NCBI GenBank assembly: GCA_041166025.1
Contig: JBEAMJ010000066.1
Location: 1-6,346, forward strand
DNA length: 6,346 nucleotides
Direction: 5' to 3'
From: UBA7672 sp041166025
Lineage (GTDB): Bacteria > Pseudomonadota > Alphaproteobacteria > Caulobacterales > Hyphomonadaceae
Each line of letters starts with the position of its first letter. Within the stretch, counting starts at the first letter, position 1. Under the pieces are notes generated by a model. That model did not search any database, was not told the DNA's origin, and was given only the letters and a program-made list of their open reading frames with translations. Below are positions 1-4,515 of the stretch, piece by piece. Position numbers and translations under genes: made by a program.

Positions 1-349
1 AGCGCCGCGGCTGGATCACAATGACCTCGCTGTACCGTTGCGCCATTCGCCGCCGCGACATTCTCGAGGAGCTGGCAATGGGCGGGGAAGCTGAAGCGAG
101 TCCTGCCGGGCGCGCAGCCTAATGCTCGGTCTGCCGCGCAGCGCATCACACAGGGTCAAGACCACCGGAAGCTCGGCGCCGTCTTGCTCTAGATTGTCGA
201 CGACCGCGCTCATCGACAGAGTACTCCAGCTGTTGCGCATCTACGGCCGACGCTGCGTCAGCGAATTCTGCCAACTTTCGGGTAGCTGACGCCCGAAACG
301 GGCGCGCACGCCAGATGCTCCGGGATCGGAGCAAATGTCGAGTTCACGT

Positions 350-377
350 TTGCACCTAGGGCCATGTTTGCCATAGT
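350..377 (+). promoter_or_regulatory. Weak candidate sigma70-type promoter for the TIR-WD40 gene
   Basis: TTGCAC (350-355) is followed after 16 bases by CATAGT (372-377). The -35 element matches the consensus at 3 of 6 positions and the -10 element at 4 of 6. A transcript starting about seven bases later would begin near 384, past the possible GTG start at 381, so this promoter would fit the ATG at 420. The match is weak and GC-rich alphaproteobacterial promoters often deviate from consensus, so this is only a suggestion. Confidence 0.2.
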
Positions 378-402
378 CTGGTGGACAAGTGCAGCGGGGC
401 GC

Positions 403-408
403 GAGAGG
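403..408 (+). promoter_or_regulatory. Possible ribosome binding site for ATG 420
   Basis: GAGAGG is a purine-rich Shine-Dalgarno-like string lying 11 bases before ATG 420, slightly farther than the optimum. It supports ATG 420 over the in-frame GTG at 381. With the GTG, the protein would gain 13 residues before the first TIR strand that have no counterpart in a typical TIR domain. Confidence 0.35.
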
Positions 409-419
409 CGGCCGGGGCA

Positions 420-3236
420 ATGCCGTATCGCGGATTCATCAGCTACTCATGGCAGGACAAGGCGTGGGGCCGACGCATCCATGGATGGCTTGAAGGCTAC
501 CGGATACCTGCCGGCGTCAGCGGGATCCCGGAGTCCGAACGGCGGCTTGGCAAGTTTTTTCGTGATGACGACGACATGCCGGCCGCCTCGGATATCGGCC
601 AGATCGTCCGTGATGCGCTGCAAGTATCAGACTGTCTGATCGTCCTGTGCTCACCGCGTTCCGCGAAATCGAAATGGGTGAATGCAGAGATCGAATACTA
701 CCGGCGCAATGCTCCTGGCGGACAGGTCTTCGCCGTGATCATCGACGGCGAACCCAACACGGACGATCCCGACCAGGAGTGTTTTCCGAACGCGCTGCGT
801 CTGGCCTATGACAGCTCGGGGGCCAACCCGATGCCGGTGGAGCCGGTCGGTATCGACCTGCGGCGCGATGGTAAGGACAGGGTCTGCGCCCGGCTCGCGG
901 CAGGTATTCTTGGCGTCAGTTTCGACGACCTTTGGCAACGTAGCCGACGGCGAGCAGAACTGCAGCAAAGGATTGTCCTCGGCGGCCTGAGCGCACTCAC
1001 TCTCACGTTCGCCGCCCTTCTCGCCTGGGCGCTCTTCAATGGCCAGCGGGCCCATGACACACTAAGCCGCTTCTTCGCCGAACGGACATGGGAGAAGCTC
1101 GAGGCGGGTGAGATCCTGCCAGCCGCCCGTTTCGCGCTGGCTGGACACCAGATCGCGCCTGGCAATGAGGCTCTCTATCTTTCCGCTCTCGGCGCGGTTC
1201 TTGAGGCGGCGGGGGACAGTGAGCCGCCCTTGCAGCACGATGAAGCCGTGACGAGCGCCACCTTCTCTGCCGACGCACGCTGGATCGTCACCACGAGCCG
1301 CGACGGTCTCGCACGGATCTGGGATGCTACGACAGGCAAGCTGCGCCTGCCCCTTGCCGCAGACGATGGCGGCGCCACATCAGCTGGCTTCAACGCTGAC
1401 GGGACAAACGTCGTCACGGCGGGCCTGTCTGGGCAAGTGCGGGTCTGGAGCAGCGCCGACGGCGCGCAGATCGCGTCTTTTTCGATGGGGCCGCAGGGCG
1501 CGCGCTTAGCGGGTTTCTATCGGGATGGGTCCCAGGTGTTCAGCCTCGGCGCCGATAATGCGATCCGGGTCTGGAACATTAGAAGCGGCGCGCTTCAGTT
1601 CGAGATTCCGGCCGGGGCAAGCCATGTGTGGAGTGCTGCCGCTGCGGCAACGGGTGAAAAGCTCGTCGTGGCAAGCGACGACAGCACCGCCATCGTCTAC
1701 GATGCGGTTACAGGCAAGCAGCGCCTCACCCTCTTGGGGCATGAAGGAGCCGTCTTTCAGGCGCGATTTTCGGCCGACGGGCGTCGGATCGTTACAGCCG
1801 GGGAGGATGGCAGCGCGCGGGTGTGGGACGCACGCTCGGGGAAGATGCTCGCAGAACTCACGGGCCATGAACGCGAAGTGCTTTCGGCAGTCTTTTCGCC
1901 AGACGGCGCTCGGATCGCGACGGCGAGCGTCGATGGCACGGCGCGGATCTGGAATGCGTCTGGCGGCGAGGCGCTGGCCGTGTTGAGTGGTCATGGGAAG
2001 TTCGTGAGCGACGTCTCATTTTCCGGCGACGGCCTAAGACTTCTCACGACAAGCGAAGACGGCGCGGCGCGCATCTGGGATGTTGCTGAGGCCCGTCTGA
2101 TTGCGACCCTGCGTGGCCATGACGGGGCCGTGTCGGCTTCGCTGTCTCCGGCAGGCGATCGCCTCGTAACCTGGGGCGATGATGCATCCGCGCGCATGTG
2201 GCGGCTGGAGCCAGAGCACAGCCTGCGTCCTTCATCCAACAAGGATAGCCTCTTCAGTGTCAGGTATGCGCCTGACGGGCGTACGATCGCAGTGGCGTCC
2301 GGGGCAGGATCGATCGAGATCTGGAACGCCGAGACTGGCCTGATGACGACGCGTCTCGATGTACCGGGCGGAGAGGTCTACACGGTCGCCTTCTCACCCG
2401 ATGGACGCTTTGTTGCGAGTACGGCGTCCGATGGCGTGGCGCGTGTGTGGGATATCGAGACCAAAGCCGAAGTCGGCCGGTTTTCCGACGAAGCCCCCCT
2501 CAACTCAGCCAAGTTTTCACCTGACGGGCGGTTCATCGTCACAGCCTCACAGGCAGGCTATGTCGACGTCTGGCCCGCGACCGGCGGCCAGCAAATCATG
2601 AGGCTTGCGGGGCATCGGGGCGCAGTTCTCGCAGCAAGTTATTCGAATGACGGCAAGGTCATCGCGAGCGGTTCGGAGGATACGACCGCAATGCTGTGGG
2701 ATGCCGCGACCGGAGCGCGCCTGTCGACGCTTGAGCGGCATGGCCGGAGCGTCGGCGCGCTCGCTTTCTCTCCCGACGGCGCCAACCTTGTGACGGTCAG
2801 CGACGATGCGACTGCCATCGTGTGGGATGTCGCGCGCCACAGCCCGGGAGTGACGCTTCCAGGCAATGGCAGCGCGATCATCTCCGTCGCCTTCTCGCCC
2901 GACGGCCTGCGGATCGTGACGGGCGACGACCGGGGTCTGAGTCAAGTCTGGGACGCCTCGGACGGCCGACTGCTCGCCACCTATCCCGGCACTTCGGCCC
3001 AGGGCGTGGAGATTGCAATCGCGCCAAGCGGCCGGATGCTCGCAACAGCGGGCCAGGATGGAATGCTGCAGCTCAGGAGCATCTCAAGTCTCACCAGGCC
3101 CTGGCCCGAGTTGGCCCGCGAGGCCTGCTCAGACCTGCTCGGTCCGGGCGAGCGCAGGTTTACCCAAGGCGAGATTGAAGCCGACTCTCTTCTGAGGTCT
3201 TTGTGGCCCGACGCGCGTCGCAGCGTATGCGATTGA
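420..3236 (+). CDS. TIR domain - transmembrane helix - WD40 repeat protein
   Basis: This encodes a 938-residue membrane-anchored TIR protein, probably a sensor or signalling enzyme. Numbering is from ATG 420; GTG 381 would add 13 residues. Residues 1-170 form a bacterial TIR domain (TIR_2 type): first strand YRGFISYSWQDKAW, BB-loop-like FFRDDDDMPAASD (46-58), strand DCLIVLCSP, then SKWVNAEIEYY with Trp86 and Glu90. Glu90 sits where NAD+-cleaving TIRs carry their catalytic glutamate. An Arg-rich stretch (174-184) precedes one hydrophobic helix (185-206). A helical linker follows, then about fifteen WD40 units (272-893, 41-42 residues each), and a 45-residue tail (894-938) with Cys903 and Cys937. 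No NTPase (STAND) or protease domain is present. Bacterial TIR-WD40 proteins are known as a class, but no exact function is established. The stop lies 34 bases from the stop of the convergent metallopeptidase gene. NADase activity is inferred from motif position, and some bacterial TIRs act only as scaffolds. Confidence 0.9.
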   Translation: MPYRGFISYSWQDKAWGRRIHGWLEGYRIPAGVSGIPESERRLGKFFRDDDDMPAASDIGQIVRDALQVSDCLIVLCSPRSAKSKWVNAEIEYYRRNAPGGQVFAVIIDGEPNTDDPDQECFPNALRLAYDSSGANPMPVEPVGIDLRRDGKDRVCARLAAGILGVSFDDLWQRSRRRAELQQRIVLGGLSALTLTFAALLAWALFNGQRAHDTLSRFFAERTWEKLEAGEILPAARFALAGHQIAPGNEALYLSALGAVLEAAGDSEPPLQHDEAVTSATFSADARWIVTTSRDGLARIWDATTGKLRLPLAADDGGATSAGFNADGTNVVTAGLSGQVRVWSSADGAQIASFSMGPQGARLAGFYRDGSQVFSLGADNAIRVWNIRSGALQFEIPAGASHVWSAAAAATGEKLVVASDDSTAIVYDAVTGKQRLTLLGHEGAVFQARFSADGRRIVTAGEDGSARVWDARSGKMLAELTGHEREVLSAVFSPDGARIATASVDGTARIWNASGGEALAVLSGHGKFVSDVSFSGDGLRLLTTSEDGAARIWDVAEARLIATLRGHDGAVSASLSPAGDRLVTWGDDASARMWRLEPEHSLRPSSNKDSLFSVRYAPDGRTIAVASGAGSIEIWNAETGLMTTRLDVPGGEVYTVAFSPDGRFVASTASDGVARVWDIETKAEVGRFSDEAPLNSAKFSPDGRFIVTASQAGYVDVWPATGGQQIMRLAGHRGAVLAASYSNDGKVIASGSEDTTAMLWDAATGARLSTLERHGRSVGALAFSPDGANLVTVSDDATAIVWDVARHSPGVTLPGNGSAIISVAFSPDGLRIVTGDDRGLSQVWDASDGRLLATYPGTSAQGVEIAIAPSGRMLATAGQDGMLQLRSISSLTRPWPELAREACSDLLGPGERRFTQGEIEADSLLRSLWPDARRSVCD
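1233..3098 (+). repeat. About fifteen tandem WD40 repeats within the TIR protein
   Basis: Fifteen units of 39-43 codons follow the pattern GH..V....FSPDG..I.T.S.DG..R.WD..TG. The unit-ending strands read IWDATTG, VWSSADG, VWNIRSG, VYDAVTG, VWDARSG, IWNASGG, IWDVAEA, MWRLEPE, IWNAETG, VWDIETK, VWPATGG, LWDAATG, VWDVARH, VWDASDG and a degenerate final LRSISSL. Units 5-7 and 10-14 are closest to consensus; units 2-4, 8, 9 and 15 are diverged, and unit 8 is short. Fifteen units would fold as two beta-propellers, for example seven plus eight blades. The repeats have diverged in DNA sequence, with no obvious recent identical duplications, which points to an old, stable array. Confidence 0.9.
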
Positions 3237-3270
3237 GCAGGCGGAGCTGACGCGTCGCGCCGAGGGCAGT
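3237..3270. other. Convergent 34-base gap without a clear terminator
   Basis: The gap lies between the TGA of the TIR gene (3234-3236) and the TAA of the metallopeptidase gene (3271-3273, read on the minus strand). It contains the perfect 8-base palindrome GACGCGTC (3249-3256) but no stem-loop followed by a T run on either strand. Transcripts from the two genes may overlap at their 3' ends. Confidence 0.5.
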
Positions 3271-4191
3271 TTAGCGGGGCGGACGGGGCGGCGGCTTCTG
3301 GCGCGGCGGGATGCGCCGGGGACGCGAACCTAGCCCGTCGGCAGCCGCTGTCTCACGCTCTGCGCCAGCCTGCCCTGCTGCGGCATCGCCAAACAGGAAC
3401 CAGTCGACCTCCTCATAGCAGGCCACGATCTCCCGGCGCGCAGGATTGTAGACAAATCCCGGCGAGTCGCGTCCGCAGGAGGCGCCGCGGAGCAGGACAT
3501 CGACCGGCAGACCGATGTAATCCACGAGGTCTTCGCCGAGCTCATCCAGAATGCGGGACTCGACGAGGAAGTCGTGCGCATCAGCCAACACCGGCGAGGG
3601 AGCGTCATACTGCACGCGCACGCGCGCCACCGGATTGTCTGCAATTTCGTCGGCGTCGCCGAACACGCCCTCCATGCTGCGATCGAGGGCTTCATAAGCC
3701 GTGCGGCAGTCTGACAAATCAAAGCTCAACGAGGCAATCGGCTCGAGGGCGGCGAAGGCGTTCGGCTGGGACTCGTCCGAGCCCAGCAGCAGACAGGCGA
3801 TCCGCGCGGCGCGGGTCACGGCGTCGGGGTAGAGATCGGCATCCGGCGGGTGGGGGGTGTCGCCGCCGTTGTCAGCCTGGACGAGCCAGCCGCCGATGGC
3901 CGCGACAGCCTCGGAACTCTCGATCTCCTCCTCCGGGTCAGGCGAGATGAGCCAGGTGGCGATGTCATCGGCCGATTGCTCGGCCGCCAGCCGATTACCT
4001 TGCTGATCGACCTTCATCACCTGATCGAGAAGCAGATGACCGACTTCGTGATAGGCCAGAAAGACCAGGTTGCCGGTCACCCACTGATCTTCGAAATCGG
4101 TCTCGCTCGGCTCCTGGGCCGATGATGGCGCCGCAAGACAGGCAATGACGCTCGCCGCGACCAAACCTAGCCAAGACCGGGCAAACGGCAT
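3271..4191 (-). CDS. Exported DUF4344-type putative zinc metallopeptidase
   Basis: This encodes 306 residues and is likely a secreted or periplasmic metallopeptidase-like protein. Residues 1-25 look like a signal peptide: a short basic start, a hydrophobic core LGLVAASVIACLAAP, and a probable cut after SSA before QEP. The motif AYHEVGHLLLDQV holds His48, Glu49 and His52 of an HExxH zinc site. A downstream EQSADDIATW segment (Glu71, Asp75, Asp76) lies where the third metal ligand is expected in this family. Other matches to DUF4344 are the PDAVTRAARIACLLLGSD segment (122-139) and CGRDSPGFVYNPARREIVAC followed by YEEVDWF (239-265). Four cysteines lie in the mature part (133, 162, 239, 258) and could form disulfides. 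The tail from about 289 is Arg/Pro-rich and probably disordered. The start has a GGGAGA site six bases upstream and a promoter candidate. The substrate is unknown, and activity is inferred from the motif only. It may be unrelated to its neighbours, since it is on the opposite strand. Confidence 0.85.
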   Translation of the reverse strand: MPFARSWLGLVAASVIACLAAPSSAQEPSETDFEDQWVTGNLVFLAYHEVGHLLLDQVMKVDQQGNRLAAEQSADDIATWLISPDPEEEIESSEAVAAIGGWLVQADNGGDTPHPPDADLYPDAVTRAARIACLLLGSDESQPNAFAALEPIASLSFDLSDCRTAYEALDRSMEGVFGDADEIADNPVARVRVQYDAPSPVLADAHDFLVESRILDELGEDLVDYIGLPVDVLLRGASCGRDSPGFVYNPARREIVACYEEVDWFLFGDAAAGQAGAERETAAADGLGSRPRRIPPRQKPPPRPPR

Positions 4192-4197
4192 GTGCGA

Positions 4198-4203
4198 TCT
4201 CCC
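4198..4203 (-). promoter_or_regulatory. Ribosome binding site of the metallopeptidase gene
   Basis: Read on the minus strand this is GGGAGA, six bases before the ATG at 4191-4189. The good match and spacing fix the start and place the signal peptide at the N-terminus. Confidence 0.65.
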
Positions 4204-4221
4204 ATCCCCAGAACCTCGGCG

Positions 4222-4249
4222 ATCGTTACAGGTCGAAGGCGGCTGTCAA
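4222..4249 (-). promoter_or_regulatory. Candidate promoter of the metallopeptidase gene
   Basis: On the minus strand a perfect -35 consensus TTGACA (4249-4244) is followed 15-16 bases later by TAACGA/AACGAT (4228-4222). That -10 element is weak and the spacing slightly short. Transcription would begin around 4215, giving a leader of roughly 25 bases that includes the GGGAGA ribosome binding site. The perfect -35 is the main support. Confidence 0.4.
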
Positions 4250-4263
4250 CGGGAAACCTGCAG

Positions 4264-4296
4264 GCGAGATGCGCCACATCCATTGGTGCGCCTCGC
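4264..4296 (+). promoter_or_regulatory. Imperfect inverted repeat / plus-sense RNA hairpin
   Basis: The arms 4264-4275 (GCGAGATGCGCC) and 4285-4296 (GGTGCGCCTCGC) pair over 12 positions around a 9-base loop. As plus-strand RNA there are nine Watson-Crick pairs, two G-U wobbles and one A-C mismatch. On the minus strand the two wobbles become mismatches, so the structure favours a plus-sense transcript such as the leader of the SLOG-TM gene. No T run follows, so it is not an intrinsic terminator. It could also be a protein-binding dyad between the divergent genes, or chance in GC-rich DNA. Confidence 0.3.
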
Positions 4297-4419
4297 AGCA
4301 GTCGCCCCCCGGTACGCGGCGTATGTGCCTTCCAGCAGCGATGGGATTGTTGGAGGCATGCGGTTGGACGTTGGCAATTGTTCCTGTAGTCATGGTCGGC
4401 ACTCCAGCGGGACCGGGGC

Positions 4420-4515
4420 GTGACAGACATCTTCTCATTTCAACAACGCGAGCTTGAGGCGCGGGCCAGGACCTTCGCAACCGCGAAGACTGGGCGGCCG
4501 AAAAGCTGCGCATGA
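4420..4515 (+). CDS. Possible 31-codon leader ORF overlapping the SLOG-TM start
   Basis: A GTG at 4420 opens a short frame (MTDIFSFQQRELEARARTFA and 11 more residues) that ends in TGA at 4513-4515. The TGA overlaps the ATG at 4512 as ATGA, the classic arrangement for translational coupling. The downstream gene has no clear Shine-Dalgarno sequence of its own, which makes coupling attractive. The frame is Arg/Glu-rich, matches nothing I recognise, and its own ribosome binding site is poor (GGGG at 4415-4418, directly before the GTG). It may be a chance open frame. Confidence 0.2.
   Translation: MTDIFSFQQRELEARARTFATAKTGRPKSCA

Larger units (their letters stand above)
1..419. other. Left-edge region with no recognisable gene
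   Basis: No open frame here reads like a known protein. On the plus strand one frame is open from the left edge to a TAA at 120-122 (about 39 codons, arginine-rich); it could be the last codons of an upstream gene, but nothing in it is recognisable. On the minus strand there are overlapping open frames of 60-75 codons with low-complexity, arginine-rich translations typical of shadow frames in GC-rich DNA, and one open frame runs off the left edge with an ATG at 44-46. Two perfect 6-bp dyads occur: CGCCCG/CGGGCG with loop AAA (290-304) and GCTCCG/CGGAGC with loop GGAT (317-332). Neither is followed by a T run on either strand, so I do not call a terminator. The region probably holds the end of an upstream unit or decayed sequence, plus the leader of the TIR gene. 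Confidence 0.5.
4192..4511. other. Divergent 320-base intergenic region
   Basis: The region separates the metallopeptidase start (minus) from the SLOG-TM start (plus). It contains, from left to right, the minus-strand ribosome binding site and promoter candidate, a plus-sense imperfect hairpin (4264-4296), a possible 31-codon leader ORF (4420-4515), and a perfect 6-bp hairpin with loop AACC (4473-4488). I see no tRNA-like or insertion-sequence structure. A gap of this length between divergent genes is long enough to hold separate promoters and an operator for each side. Confidence 0.6.

Noticed and set aside
7..19. GCGGCTGGATCAC resembles the 3' end of 16S rRNA.
   Set aside because: Only 13 bases match. 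The bases before it do not match the 16S helix that precedes this motif, and the anti-Shine-Dalgarno CCTCC is replaced by AATGACC. Treated as coincidence.
1..46. Minus-strand ORF with ATG at 44-46 running off the left edge, possibly the start of a transposase or other gene.
   Set aside because: Only 15 codons are visible, there is no convincing ribosome binding site, and no motif can be recognised.
381..419. In-frame GTG start at 381 giving a 951-residue TIR-WD40 protein.
   Set aside because: The extra 13 residues precede the first TIR strand without matching the domain, the GTG has no good ribosome binding site, and a promoter candidate would start transcription at about 384. ATG 420 is preferred, though 381 is not excluded.
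1506..1994. 162-codon minus-strand and 153-codon plus-strand open frames inside the WD40 region.
   Set aside because: Both are shadow frames produced by the GC-rich repeat coding sequence, and the WD40 frame explains the region fully.
3237..3270. Bidirectional terminator between the convergent genes.
   Set aside because: Only the 8-base palindrome GACGCGTC is present, with no stem-loop and no T run on either strand.
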